NCBI RefSeq assembly: GCF_037975245.1
Contig: NC_092583.1
Coordinates: 13,855,764 to 13,919,763, forward strand
Reading direction: 5' to 3'
Length of the DNA stretch: 64,000 bases
From: Apostichopus japonicus
Taxonomy: Eukaryota; Echinodermata; Holothuroidea; Aspidochirotida; Stichopodidae
The position numbers were made by a program, and so were the translations under genes. Every line of letters begins with the position of its first letter. Position 1 is the first letter of the stretch. Below are positions 46,844 through 59,509 of the stretch, in pieces. The notes under the pieces are model-generated. The model worked only from the letters and a program-made list of their open reading frames with translations. It was not told where the DNA came from and ran no database searches.

Positions 46844-46973
46844 TACACAAATATATAAATCAATCAACAAAGACTATATAACTGGTATGAAGAGAAGAAT
46901 TTATGAATTTTTTTCCTCATTTGTTACTTGAATATTCTCAGAGATTCATCACAAAATACATTTTCCTTTGCAG

Positions 46974-47054
46974 TTTAATCAGGAATTCCTTATGGAAATT
47001 TATTTTATTTTCCCCTCCATTAGTACTTTAAGAAAAGACATTAACATTTCCTAA
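46974..47054 (+). CDS. Weak terminal-exon candidate
   Basis: A good acceptor (ATACATTTTCCTTTGCAG) is followed by 26 open codons (FNQEFLMEIYFIFPSISTL...) and TAA. Acceptors of this quality with short open frames are expected by chance in AT-rich DNA, so support is slight. Confidence 0.18.
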   Translation, partial: FNQEFLMEIYFIFPSISTLRKDINIS

Positions 47055-47059
47055 TTTTC

Positions 47060-49800
47060 ATTCTTCTTCTTCATTGTTTGTTTTTTTCTTCTTTTTTTTT
47101 TTTGGTTAAAGGTGTTTTTATGGTGCTTTTCCCTCCAAGGGCAGATGAATAAGAATGAACAGAAAAATCAGTCTTAATTTTGCCTCAGTTTATCTTGCTC
47201 TGGGTGACAAAATTTGTCTTAAAATTAATCAGGTGGAAGGCCATATCAAAATTTTACCACCTTTTATTTCATTCTTGGTTATTGTGTGGTCATTTTCTGG
47301 ACTGTCCAAAGGCTGTGCATTCATGCATTCCCTCAATCCAATTAGAATATTGCGACCCGACCTTGGACGTGCAGAAGGGACGAGCAGAAAATGGGAGTCA
47401 TTCGTCTAGAATAATTTCCCAACAATAACTAGATGATGAAGACGTGCGCGCTATATGTGCTTTGGCCGCCAAACCTTATCCCCGTTCACTATTTTATGTC
47501 TTTCTATGTTTCACTCATATAGGGAACCAGATCTCTAAAAAGAGAGATATAAAGGAAAAGGAAATAAGCAGAAAGAATAATATTGATGAGAATAGGAGCA
47601 GAAATGAATGGGAGCTAAGTCAAGGTGATTCATGCCACAGAACAAGGTTAAAATAACTGTTTATTTAGGGAGTGTGAATTGGGGAATTGAGAGGGGTTGG
47701 TCTGTGTGAATATCTGATTGTTGGTAATATATTAAATTCTCACACAATGACATGTTTCTTCCCATCTTAAGCATAGCTGCTGTGAAATATTTTACAATGG
47801 CTAACAAGAGAGACAGAGAGTGGGAGAGAGAAAGGTGGAGAGAGAGGTTAAAGTGAACAACTGTCTGTTTGCTGTTTTTCTCTAATTATAAAAAAAAAAA
47901 AAAAATTCAATCAACGGAAGTAAGCAAAATTGATCAACAAGCGTTAATTAAATAGATGCTGTTGTTCCCTAAAATTGGCCGTCATTGGCAGTCATTATGT
48001 AGTAGACTGATAAGGAGTTGCTGCTATTTTAATAAAAACAGAAGGAAGCATAGGTCGAATGTTTTCATGCTTTTGTGGGTTCCTTTCCGCCGTCGGAGCA
48101 TCAAGCAAATTACTCCAGATTTGATTAAGAGCAAGTTTCTTGTATTCTCAGCATGGTATTGAAGTGCATAGCAAGGTTAATATTGGTTGTTTTAACAGTA
48201 TTATCACAAGCAGTGTATTATAACTATATCATCTTTTTGTGCTTTGAACATGAATGATGTTCAACATTCCACCTGGACGGTGGGATGTTATGTACACATA
48301 TATGATGAAGTCTGCCCTCCGATGTTGTATTTTGGAACTAACTAATTAATGTGTAAAAAGTATGAGGGAATAAATTTCAATGACGGCTGTCTGGTGTCAT
48401 ATAGAAGTGATGCAGGCTTGTGTAGGAAAATGGAAGGAAGTTAATTATGAATGTGTGGGATAGAAGTGGCTCAATTATGTCTATATATTTGTGTGCTGTT
48501 TAGATAGCCTAGAGATTTTTGAAGAGATAATGCTTTTATGGAATAGAATATATATGTCTGTTTTTGACGCACACTTATATGACACCATGCTCTCACAATT
48601 TATAATATAATTACATCCAGTTGTCATTTAAGCTCTTCAGACTACTGAATATTCACACGTAATATATTAATGTACTCAGTAAATTAATGCTGTAAAAAAG
48701 CATTGTGTATCAATTAATGAAATTGCTTCATTGTCTAGCTTGCAAAAATTTGGAAGTTGATGCATTGCCTGTCCGATTTTTTCTCTCTTTTGGATTACAG
48801 CAATGCATTTCTTTCTTTCATGGGTAAGGCATGGCTCTGCCTTTTAAAACAAAATTTTTTTTGACTGCGTCTTGAGAGTGAATAGATGAAGCTCACTAAT
48901 TGATGTTTTGGTATAATCTCAATTTGGGTAATTAATCAACCGTCAGAAATTGATATAGTACAACTCTTCTTTGAACTATTTTTCACATCTACGTTATGAT
49001 TGAAGGAAAGAAGGACTGGCTGTTGGTCGGTCCAGTTTGCCCTTGGGAGACAGCTGTTCATTACCCAATTTGCTTTCGATTTATCTTTCAGAGTGCTTCA
49101 ATTTTCTCATCTCTGTCTGTAAAAAGGTGCAAAGATTCTGGTCTATTGTACCCTGTATTGTTGTTGTTATCACAACGAAAGAATGAGAACAATAGGTTTT
49201 GAAAAACCTAGTGACACATAAAAAGGTGATAAAGTTGTTTTATACCACTTTTTTTTTTCCCTTTTTCTTTTCAGCACCTGCCCCAGTTAGATAGTATGAA
49301 GGCCATGCATGCAATTGTGCCAGGGTATATATTTAGCTAAACATTGAAATTTTAAAAGGTGTGGAGGGTAATTTAGTCACGTTTATAGATCGATTAATGC
49401 AGTCCAGAGCCTTTGAAACCTTGCATTACACTGTATGTACTCTTTGCAAGTTTGATCTCTGAAAACGATAGTAGTTAAATATGAATACACGTTTCTCAAT
49501 TTTGCTGATATTGACCTTCCTAGTTAGTCCATATTTAAAGCAAAAAAAAAAAAAAAAAGGAATGAAAAAGAAATAGGAGTGAAATTTACGTTTATTTCAT
49601 ATTTGTATAACTTAAATGGCGTTTGTGCTTTATGCTTAACATTATCGAAAGAACAGGTTGTGTTGTTTAGCTGTTTATCCTCAGTAATACAAGTAGTTGC
49701 AGGCCCGTTGAGATGAGGGGGTTCCAGTTTGGGGCTTCATTACGAAGGGCTGGGACTAATGAGGCACACTTGTTGAATTCATTTATGTATTATAAATCAT
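47060..49800. other. Non-coding stretch
   Basis: Includes a GA-rich tract at 47805-47850, an A16 run near 47890 and a very good acceptor (TTTTTTCTCTCTTTTGGATTACAG, ending 48800). After that acceptor only 23 bases precede ATGG|GTAAGG. No convincing exon. Confidence 0.4.
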
Positions 49801-49867
49801 GTCTCATTAAATCACACCACAGGAAAATTGATTTAGAGCCGTGAAGTTTCACATAGAATTGCTGGTT

Positions 49868-49960
49868 AAGTTCTCTCACCGCAGATGCCGCCTGTCCCCT
49901 TTATCCATCACCTTTAATTAAGCCTTCGCCACGCCCCCACTTGTCATACCAATAGCAATT
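49868..49960 (-). promoter_or_regulatory. GC-box element with a possible short first exon
   Basis: Minus strand: GGGGGCGTGGCGAAGG (Sp/KLF-type GC box) lies at about 49930-49945. About 20 bases downstream is GGTGATGG, an ATG in good context encoding MDKGDRRHLR up to a donor-like TGCG|GTGAGAG. The sequence also holds TTAATTAAAGG. A small promoter/first exon or an enhancer are both possible. No further evidence. Confidence 0.2.
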
Positions 49961-49999
49961 TTTTTTCCCCTTCTGAACGTGACTTGTTTAGATTTTATG

Positions 50000-51270
50000 G
50001 TTTTACATTAGAGTTCTTTTTCTCTTTAATTTTTTTTTTTTTAGAGCATCAGAACGATAAGTGCAGTGAACTACTATAGTCCTATGTCTATTACTTCAAG
50101 GTCTACTTAACTTTGTAAAATGCCCAAAGACCGAGAAATTACTTTAAGTTACTGCTAAATGACAGCCTCAACCCTTGGGATTAACAAATTTAATTTTTGA
50201 TTGTGCCACCAAAAGAGATCTTTTAAGTGGTATATGAAATTAGGATGAATATCAGTAGTTGGGGATAACTCAGAAAAAAATTATTGATAAAATAAAAATA
50301 GTTTAAAGTACAATCCAGTTGAAAGTTGATTATTTCAGACTTAGCTTTTTTTTTCCACCCAAAATATGATATGCACGTATGTAAGTGAAGCAAATGGAAT
50401 AAAATTGAATTTTCATTCACATATTTAGTGAAAGACCTTTCAAATCACTGAAATTTAAGATGATCTTGTCCGTACAGTTTTAATATTTTTATACTTCAGG
50501 GTCATGTGACATGTATGATTCTGTCTTTACCATGAGGATTGCTATTCTGTCTGAAATAAAGTAAATTACCCTGGTTTGTCTGAAACTCTGCATTTATCGC
50601 TTTACCTATTTTTCTTTTGAAGTTACAGTATTGTATGCAATTCATAACAGATTTTAGCTTTAATAGGTTTCCCATTCTCACACCTGTCGAAAAGGAAAAG
50701 GAAATATCAGAATATTTCAAATTAGGAACTCTTTCTACATGAATGATATCTCAAAATGAATTTGTTGTCCCCTTTCCCTCCTCCCCTTCTTCGTTGTCAT
50801 ATATGTCTGACAGTCCCCAATAATTCTTCTATTTTTTTTTTTTTTGAGGCAGATTTCTATGTTACTATTTATTACCCAATAATTATGCTAGTGCCTTTCT
50901 TATATGGAGTTACAAAAAAGTGATAAGAAATAGTTCCATGATCAATGAAAGGCACTGAATCACATTGCAATGAATGCATATGTTTGACTTGTGTCTTTAT
51001 CACTTACGGTTATGAAAAAGTAAAGTGCTCTTTTAGACGGCAAATCTTCTCAACTTGCAATAAATAATATATGTTTGTTCAGTGACATGTCCATCAAATG
51101 TAAGAAGTTCCGATTCCATTGCACCGAGGTAATTCGAGATAAGTGAAAAGAGAGGGGAAAAAATCACTTGAACAGAAAATCCAGCAAGGCGCAAGTCGTT
51201 GTGTGCTTCTTTTCATATTGTTGACTTAATGTGGTAGACGTTATTTCATGTCATCAAACCGGTTTATTTT
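50000..51270. other. Non-coding stretch
   Basis: T-rich runs at 50028-50042 and 50830-50845. The 65-72-codon minus frames here lack starts and splice sites. Confidence 0.45.
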
Positions 51271-51279
51271 ATTCTGTAG

Positions 51280-51387
51280 GGTAACTGGGGTTCTCCGTTA
51301 GATTGCGGAAAGACCGTTTCTCATGACTCACAGACTTGCTACCCACTTAGGGTGACGTGCATAAAATATATACATGTAAAGCTGTAC
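51280..51387 (+). CDS. Candidate internal exon, Cys-containing
   Basis: The acceptor GGTTTATTTTATTCTGTAG is strong and ends at 51279. The next 108 bases are open in phase 0 and reach a donor-like TGTAC|GTAAGA. The 36-residue peptide starts GNWGSPLDCGKTVSHDSQTC and contains three Cys, suggestive of an extracellular or disulphide-bearing segment. The frame runs only two codons past the donor before a stop. G+C and CpG in the first 60 bases exceed the flanks. No family is recognised. Confidence 0.35.
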
Positions 51388-52249
51388 GTAAGATAAATTG
51401 CATTGGGTTTTGTAACTTCTTGTAGAAAGCCATGTAATTAAAGGTAGCTAGATGTCCGGCTGCTTTGTCCTCCATCCCGCATGACCTCGTGCCGTACGCA
51501 TGACCTTGTGCGGGACGCATTTCTAATAAAAGATCGATTTAAGGAAATACCAAACGAACCTGTGTTCAATGTGTACAGAATTCTGTATATATACTTTAGG
51601 CCTATATACTGGTGTCAGTGCGTAAATGTACATATATACCGTACAAGTGCGAGTAACATGCACAATTTCATCACATCTTAATGAGAACATTTCCAGCTTC
51701 ATGTTATTTGGATCGAAATTGTACTCATAAATTAGTATTAACATCATGACATGGTTCATTACTAGCCATGACATGTTGTCATGTTTCCTGGTCTGCCCCG
51801 ATGTATCCACCATTTTGAAATCATGTCAACGGCCACCCTAGGTGTAATGTTGTGACATGATTGCCTATAACCCTGCAACTAACTAGAAGATCTATTGTTT
51901 GTTTGATATCAATTTAATCCGATACAAAAAGAATCTAAAGATGCACTATCAAATTTTCCTGGCGAATCTTTCATATTTTTTCTCTAATTTAACTGTTTCT
52001 TGTAGAGTTTTGGTGTACTAAAGTAAATTCTTTAAATGTCTTCAAGTCTTGTGGAGCACATGTTGTAACCAGATGCTATACAAAATGAAGCTTACATTTC
52101 TCTTACTGTTACATAAATCCTTTTAATATGTTACTTATGTTTGATTTGACTCAGAAGCAGCAGGGTAAATATATATATATACATATATATTTATATATAC
52201 ACCCTTGGAGTGCCATTCTGCCTTAATGCTTGTATCTGTAAATTTGAGA

Positions 52250-52510
52250 GGCCTTCCATCTGAAACGAATGTTACGACAATTAATTTAGCCTTTAATCAA
52301 TCTCGGTGAGAGGAATTAGAGCGGTCTAGTCTCTTGCATAATATTTTCTGTCCCATCATTAATTTGCCAAGAGATATCCCAGGGCCTTCTTTGCGACATT
52401 TTCCACTCGGTTTGAGGCTGGACAAACACCTTTCAGCTCCTGTCAATTTTCCTCGGTTGGGAACAGATGGGAAGTTCTTGATCCAATATCGATTATTTTA
52501 GCTTAAGTTC
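52250..52510. promoter_or_regulatory. Enhancer-like island (homeodomain-type motifs)
   Basis: High-complexity DNA with clustered ATTAATTT (52279, 52360), TTTAATCAAT, CTGTCAATTT (Meis/TALE-type CTGTCA) and ATCGATTATTTTA. There are no repeats and no open frame. The cluster is visible; regulatory function is inference and would need conservation to support it. Confidence 0.25.
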
Positions 52511-52937
52511 AGGGTCAGCCCTTTAATCTTAGCTCCCAGGTCATAATCAAGAGTAAACAGATTATACGCCTCAAGGAACAGGGCCATCTTCAAAAGATGG
52601 AAAAAGAAATTTTCTTGCAGGTGATTATTTTGGAGTGAAAAAAAGTTTTTTTTTCTTTTCTTTCTTTCTTCCTTGTCTTCCTTTGTAAGAAGAAGAAGTT
52701 TCAAATTGAACTTCCATCATCACATAGCATCTTAAGAGACATTTGGCGTGATTCATTGGGTGTAATTAAAAACACTCACAAGTCTTTGGATACACATGAT
52801 CAGTGATGAGAGAGCTCAATTCTGACAATGCTAGGTTGACTTTAAAGCTACAATATATTGTCGAATGGATTTACATATTACATCATTAAAGAGACAAATC
52901 ATGCATGTTAACCAAAATATACACTCTGTTTCTTCAG

Positions 52938-53008
52938 TTAGTACTCAAAAACCACACCAAGACATAAAAGAAGAATTTGCAGAAGAAACAAATGGACGTC
53001 CCATTTGA
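52938..53008 (+). CDS. Weak terminal-exon candidate
   Basis: The acceptor ACACTCTGTTTCTTCAG is good. After two bases the frame reads STQKPHQDIKEEFAEETNGR and stops at TGA 53006-53008. AATAAA occurs near 53255. The charged, low-Leu peptide looks coding, but its phase does not join the exon at 51280-51387 and it is short. Confidence 0.25.
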
Positions 53009-53009
53009 G

Positions 53010-54720
53010 AGACACCCAAGATTTTTCATCTTAATTAACTATTTCATAACTCGCTATATTAAGAAACAGCAGTGAAATATTTGTGACTGCAAAAAGAAGA
53101 AAATGCTCTAAGTTTAAATACATTAAGGTTTACGTTATTATGTGTGAATATTTAATACATAATACAGAGAACGCCTGCTCGGTCATAATGGTGCAAAGTG
53201 ACAAAAAAAAAAGAGGATTTTAGTGGAGAATCGATTATCCATCAGTCTGTATTAATAATAAAAAAGAAAAAAAAGAAAACAGGTTTATTATCGGTATTTA
53301 TGTATAATACACAAAGAAAACATTGTTTTGTCAATTTTAAGTAGATATGTGAATGAATGTAAAACCAAATATATAACATGCAAAACATTTTAATAGAAAG
53401 AAGGTTGTTTTGGTTTTGCTAAATCAAAGAAAAAGGTTCAAATTGCAGTAAAATGAGAAGATACAACAGTTATAGTCATCCAAGAATTCGACTCTGAATC
53501 TCTCTCGTGACCAACAAGTAAATCTTCATCCTGCTTACTCAATCTGAAAACTTGATGTAGTTGTGATAATATTGAGAGGCAGGTAAAGGGTTGCAGAGAT
53601 GAGATGAGATGGGAATATATGGATGATGTATGTGTCAAGAAACAAGGAATTGACAACTTGGCAAATCTATGCAAAGTTGTTGTGATGTCATGTTATTGCA
53701 ACATAATTTTACATCTTTGCCTGTGGTAAAACCCTTTCTCCATCATTGAGAGCATATAACATAGAATGAATACAAACTCTATTGGTTGTGTTTTGATTTG
53801 TAAGTGTAACCAGCGTCCCTAATGTTGTTTTTAGATTTTGATAGAAAGTGTTGATTACATTTTTTAAAGTTTTATCGAACGAAGCATCAAGACTTGTTTA
53901 CAAATTCACGTAACTACTTCTTTGGTACTTAGTGCAATTCTGTGAGTAAATTATTATGGACACCTAATGAATTGAAATCAATAGTTTTATGATTTTTCAT
54001 GATGACAAATTTAAATCCCATTATTAGCTCAGAGTAGAATCTTTATTTGATATTCTCAGGTTGTCTCATTCATTCCCTCCCATCTTGGTATTCATTCGGG
54101 AATGGATTCTGATTAAAATCTGTTTCTATGGATACGTGCAGCTCAGGCGTTCTGTTTGCATCCCGTTTGCAATGATCCCAGAGTTGTTGCTTTCATAACA
54201 TACATCCATTCTTGTCATATCTATTCCGGGCATCAAACAGACAGGCTATCTGGAGTAACGACCATCTCGCAGCTATTAATGAACAAGTACCTCTGGTGTG
54301 GTCATGCTCTGCATGATGGCTGCCAGTGTGTTTCCTATCAACCATTACCCTTAATCTCATTTCCCTTCCCTCCTCCTGCAAGAAAGAGAAAGAGAAGGAG
54401 AAAAAAAAAGACGAAAAAGATAAAAAGAAAGAGGTCACGGCTAAAGCAGTTACACAACCAACACCACCAGCACACTTTTCAGTCCCGTGAACTCAAACTT
54501 GTCATAATGTTTATACATTTAAAAATATGTTTGGCAGTCTGAGGCAGTTAGCTGTAAGTCAAAGTTGTTATCGGAAATTTGATTGTAATTACCGGCTATA
54601 TAGATTGAACTCAGGGTTAGGAGCCTTCCTGAATCTGTGCTGACTATTTCCCCTTCAGTATGCCAATGTAGGTCAAAGACAGTTCAAAGTACTGTGACAT
54701 TTATGTAGGTTATATGTGTT
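53010..54720. other. Non-coding stretch
   Basis: A 128-codon plus frame at 54156-54542 gains its length from an A/G-rich tract (54380-54435, Lys/Arg run) and has no ATG at its start. Otherwise unremarkable. Confidence 0.4.
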
Positions 54721-54734
54721 AAGAAATCCCTGCC

Positions 54735-54860
54735 GTGGTTGTCATTCACCATTAATGTCTCCGTGGTACGAACTGGGCCAAGTTAACCTGACGGCCAAGC
54801 CCTGCCTGCGTCGCCCTTGAGAGGAAGCAGTTTCGAGGTAGGAAGAAGTGCCACAGGTAG
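54735..54860. other. GC-rich island, unidentified
   Basis: About 125 bp of GC- and CpG-enriched sequence (CTGACGGCCAAGCCCTGCCT, GCGTCGCCCTTG) in AT-rich flanks. Frames of 30-45 codons are open on both strands, and the plus strand ends with TTTCGAG|GTAGGA. Too ambiguous to call an exon. Confidence 0.3.
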
Positions 54861-55879
54861 GGGGTCATTAAGGATTTAAAATGAGCTGTCCTATGGGCAA
54901 ACTATTATGATATAGATCAGACTCGAGATGATTTCCATAATGAGTCACGTTTTGACCATTAATGAACCACTGACATAGCTAGCTCTAGCTAGCTTTACAT
55001 CTACTCTCACCATCCCCCCCACCCCATCCCTCCTCCACTCACCCACCCACCCAATCGGAATGGCGGGTCTTAATTTAGTCATGCACACCTGTCAGAAAAA
55101 GGTGAGTTATAAAAAATAAATTGACAACTTTTCTTAATGGCTTGTAGTTAACATATCATCTCTCCTAAAGAAAAGGATTCAAAGGTGACATTATTAGTGA
55201 CATGAGAAGCGGAGGAATGGAAGTGAGGGGATGGGAGGGGGGAGGGTGGGCAGTGGATAATAGTTGCTTTCCTGTATATGAAACATTGTTCATTTTCTGA
55301 TAACTATACATTGTTGGTTTTGTTTGAGATTTCGTTGGCTCTGTTTGTTAAACAGTCTTTCCCTACCTCGCTGCTCTTCCATGCCCCCTTTCCTTCCACC
55401 CCCATCCCCATACCCTTACACTTCCCACCCCCATACCCTTACACCTCCCACCTTCCTATCTGCTGATAAATGTCTGATTCTCTGGACAACTTTAGATGGG
55501 TGAGGTGACTTACTCATGTGCTGGTTTCTACAACCCATATGGGTGTTGCTAGCTTTCACTGTACTGAATCCCTTGTATCAGTCACAGAGTTGATTATAAT
55601 CAGTGGACCATGAAGCAAGCTCGGTTACCACATTCATGCAACCTTAGTTTGAACCTATTGTGATCCTGATCGTGGTCATGTACCCGATGATGGTATTGTT
55701 TTGCCCTTATTATCAGATATAAATAAGCTAGTACTGTGGCAATGACAATTCATCTAAAATTAGATTTTAGAATAAAGTGGTGGCATGGTATAGCATAGCT
55801 TTTGTGTTGTTTCATATAGAGAGTAATGTCACACGTTGACGACCTTGGTTACTATTTGATGTGTTTGAGTTCATTCCAG

Positions 55880-56335
55880 GTACTAACAAGGGAGAAAGGT
55901 GGCATGAGTACGTGAGGCCATCATTCTTCCTGGACAACTGATAGTTTTTTTTCCGTATAGACTTTTGTCAGTGACGACGAGCCAATAACTTTTTGGGATT
56001 TTTCAAAACCCTATCAGGATGTTTCTGTGGAGGTCACAGCAGTTGAAACGAGAGTTACGATGCAGTAGCCTAGGCCAACACTTCTCACGTAGCCATGACA
56101 TTAGACTAGGCCTAGCCTATAATTCTGAATGGTTCCAGCCATATGGATGCATCAACGTACAAACTCAGATTGGCCAGAAAACTTTACTTCAATGATGTTG
56201 CCAAGGAGTGCTATTTAAGTACTAACAAAGGTGAAAGGTGTGACACGAGAATGTGATGTCATCATCGGTCCTCCTCGACAAATGGGCGGTTTTAACTTGT
56301 AAAGATTTTGTCAGTGACGATGAGTCATAAACGTT
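55880..56335 (+). repeat. Diverged ~115-bp direct duplication, ~340 bp apart
   Basis: GTACTAACAAGGGAGAAAGGTG at 55880 recurs as GTACTAACAAAGGTGAAAGGTG at 56219. ATCATTCTTCCTGGACAA and TTTTGTCAGTGACGACGAG recur as ATCATCGGTCCTCCTCGACAA and TTTTGTCAGTGACGATGAG in the same order. Offset grows from 339 to 343, so small indels have built up. The first-listed unit strings are shortened where they exceed perfect identity. Confidence 0.7.
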
Positions 56336-56339
56336 GACT

Positions 56340-58215
56340 GTTTGAACTAAAGTGATTAAGATCAAATAAAACATTCTTTCTAACTTTATAAGAAATGGTG
56401 TTGTGTTTATAGATCCTCCCATATTTCAGCGTAATCACAGTGGGACAGTCTGGACCTAGAACTGTTTTACTGTAAACTGTAAACTTTGCCTGTATCTTCA
56501 TTTTTGACTGGCCTTGAAGAGGGAAAGTTAAAACAGAAGATGAAACAGATTTAATGGTAAAGGTTTTACTGAATAGAAAACTAGGCTTAATGGAAGATTT
56601 TACCTAGTTGGATATATATAAACAAGAAGTTAAGAAAGGAGGACTTTTTATATGACCACAAATAAATACAAATTTGTTCACCAACATAAATTGAGAGCAG
56701 TAATGTGTTTAACATTTGGTTTTTATTGTTTTGTGGTTGTACATTGTATGTTTTCATTTTTGCAAACAGAAATAAAAGATATAGCATTCTGTTTTCTAGG
56801 TCTGCAGGTCATTGTGACATTATTGGTCGTGGATATTAAAAGCTTATGAAAGTCACATAGTTGTCATTTTAGAAGTAGAACATTTCTGTCAATTTGATGT
56901 AAGGTTGTGTTAGGATTACAAGTCTTGCAAACCAATTTGGATATGAGATCTAAATGTTCATAAGCATTCAGGTATCTAGCTTTTTGCCTCAGAACTTTTG
57001 CAGTTTTAAGTGAAGCTTGTAGACTACGGTCAACCATGTCATGTCTGTATACATGTAGAATGCGTGGTTCCCAAGTGGGAAATATAGGGAAAAGGGAAGC
57101 CCTCTTTTCTAGGTCTTGAAAGCCCTTGATTTTTTTAGGTTTGGTTTGGAAAAGCGAGGAAAAATCTTCATTACAACACTACTTTGAGTGATATGACTTT
57201 ACGCGAACAAGGCTTTTTTTTTTTAAGATGTGTGAGATAAATTTAAAGTCATAATTACAGACTATGGTAAACATGGAGTTATAGCTACAGCATATTTGGG
57301 CTTCATGGCACTATAAATACAGTCCTCTTCACCAAAAAATAATGAAAGGGATTGGTATGCATATTGCAGGAATTAGAAATTGTTAGGCTACCTATCCTAA
57401 CATTTGGACATCATTAGTGTTTGGGCTTCAAAGTCGATCATAAAATGTGTCTGGAATTTCATTTGTTTGTAAGCATGATAACCATGAGAATGCTAAAGGT
57501 TAAGTGTTCCGTTATTGTTAAGGAGTGGCGGGGGGGGGTGGGTGAGGAAACTATGAGCAGACAGGGAGGCAAAGGACTGTCATCCCACCTTATTATCCCT
57601 TGCATAGGAGACAAATACGTCTTTGTTGCAAAAGATGAGATGGGTGGGGGGGGGGGGATTTATACCTAGTGAATGTCCCAACGTGAGCATGTAGAATCGT
57701 AAAACAAATTAATGATGCCCAGTGTCCATTTCAACTGCCATGAGGTCAAAGTTTGTTTTAATGTGGGATCGGTTGTTTCCAATGGTCCAGCTATTTTGAA
57801 CATCTGGGTCATATTCGTCAGTGATTACCTCTAATCCTTTTGGTACATCCATATATCCAAAAACTTGGCAATTTCATTTTTCATAAGAAAATAATCAGCT
57901 TGATCAACAACTGAGTCATTGTCCTGCAATCAAGGTACTCGCTAAATATTTCCTCCTTACAGAGTTATTTGATATGATTTGTGTCTGGGTAAATAAATTC
58001 TGCTGTAAAAGGTAATAACATCAACCCCTTAAATTTTGTCCGGGGTTACTCCTTTGGTATCTGTTTGCCGTGTGAGTACATTCACCCATCGGAAAAGCAA
58101 AATAGATATACCTTACATCCCACGAACAGGAAAGAACCAATTTTGTGTCTACATGAAGAAGGACATCTTGAAATTAAATACTCGACTTATAAATTATGCT
58201 TGTTTTTCTGTTAGC
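56340..58215. other. Non-coding stretch
   Basis: G9-G10 runs near 57531 and 57648. A 63-codon frame at 58036-58227 is plausible in composition but starts at TTG without an acceptor. A fair acceptor, GCTTGTTTTTCTGTTAG, ends at 58214 with 22 open codons after it. Confidence 0.35.
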
Positions 58216-58263
58216 GTTGTCAGTTAATGGGCTCAATAAAGTGAGGTCAAGTGGTGGTAATTT

Positions 58264-58480
58264 TACAAGGAATAGCTGCTTCCGTTAATGAGTCTGCCTC
58301 GACAGATATGTAGGTCAAAATTGCCCGATAGTTCCTCGACTAGTGGCGCGCTCCATAACGTTGAAAAGTTTTTCTGCATCGAACCGAACCGTCCATCGTT
58401 TCCATCGGAAGTTTCGAGTTCTCGAGTTTGGCCTTGTACATTTCCATCTAAAGGAAGTTCTGAAGTACTCATTAAAAGGA
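58264..58480. other. CpG-rich island open in several frames
   Basis: About 215 bp with many CpG (CCTCGACAG, GCCCGATAG, GGCGCGCTCC, CATCGAACCGAACC, TTTCGAGTTCTCGAG). Frames of 61-73 codons are open on both strands simultaneously, which follows from low A+T and does not identify a coding strand. Could be an exon, a promoter or an unmethylated element. Confidence 0.3.
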
Positions 58481-59336
58481 TGCCACTTTAAGACAAACAA
58501 GACCCTCTTTTAGAGTGCTTAACATATATTCTTGTATGATTTTCAGCAAATCAATGCATGTTTTAGTATTTTTTTTAAAATACAGTTTTATGATTTTCAT
58601 AGCAGTTTTTGTTTTGCTTGTGAAAATTGTTGAGGAAAGGAGGGTAACTGATGGAAGGTGAGGTGTTAGAGGAGGGGAGGGGGAGGGACAAGGGAAAGAG
58701 CAAAGTGAACTAAGGTGCAACAGTGATGTTGTTCCTGTGTGTTAATCATATACACTGTAGCAAAGACACATGAGATTTGCAGTGACAAGTCTCACAATGC
58801 TGACACAAAAACTTAGCCAAGAACTTAAAAATTTTAGATGCAGTAATGGTATTCTCCCTTCAAGTCTTTCATAATGGAAAACGGGAGAAATAAAGCCAAA
58901 AAAATAAAAAAAGGAGAAGTAAATTCTGGCTTGTTTTGAGTGTTTTTTTTTTATTTTTTATGAAAACCTTAAGAAATGACCAACATAAATAGAAGTTTTC
59001 TTCTTGGGGACAGAGTCGTCCCTTCAGACTTAACAGCAATTGAGCATGCTCGCTATTGATTTCAGCCAGTCCTTAAGGTTCACCTACGCAGTAGCCAAGA
59101 AAAAAGAAGGCTTGTGAGCGGAAGGACAAAAATTAAAATAAAAACGGCCGGCTGAAAAGAACACTTCCCAGGGGGGTTTGCAAGCTTCAAAATGACATGC
59201 AGAAACAGAGATTCTCAAGCGCCAGTGTATACATTTGTGGAAGGAGGAAAGTAAAACGTCGCCTTGAGGTCAAAAGCGCTGCATTTATGATGATATTTTC
59301 ATCAACATAAGGAAAAACTTAAAACAACTCTGATGA

Positions 59337-59507
59337 GAGAGAATCGGAGGAGAATGGAGACTACGAGAGCAGTTTGACGATGAAAAGGTAGAATTTAGTG
59401 GAAACTGTTCAGTGATGGCGGCCGCACAGAGGAACAAGGTAAAAAAGACACAAAAGAGAAAGAGAGCTTCAGGCCACAAAGGTGTGCTCTTGTTCTATTG
59501 TCAGTGA
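59337..59507 (+). CDS. Candidate gene start, basic N-terminus
   Basis: The frame opens after a TGA at 59334. The ATG at 59415-59417 is in a near-ideal vertebrate/invertebrate context (CAGTGATGGCG) and encodes MAAAQRNKVKKTQKRKRASG before GHKG and a donor-like CACAAAG|GTGTGC at 59482. Unspliced, it ends at TGA 59505-59507. The Lys/Arg cluster could be a nuclear or nucleolar signal. The surrounding 59000-59480 is richer in G+C and CpG (GCGGCCGC) than the flanks, as for a promoter/first exon. The minus strand is also open and hydrophobic. No family is recognised. Confidence 0.3.
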   Translation, partial: ERIGGEWRLREQFDDEKVEFSGNCSVMAAAQRNKVKKTQKRKRASGHKGVLLFYCQ

Positions 59508-59509
59508 GA

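Noticed and set aside
46609-46863. Ile/Tyr-repeat frame
   Set aside because: Translation of the (AT)25 microsatellite.
51523-51813. 96-codon minus frame
   Set aside because: No ATG with good context or splice borders; part of it translates TATATA-like sequence.
54156-54542. 128-codon plus-strand frame with a Lys/Arg-rich centre
   Set aside because: The basic run comes from an A/G-rich tract and the frame starts at TTG; no acceptor or Kozak ATG.
55055-55110. Plus-strand exon before AAAAAG|GTGAGTTATA
   Set aside because: The donor is excellent but the nearest acceptor (TTAATTTAG) leaves a 26-base exon encoding MHTCQKK; unsupported.
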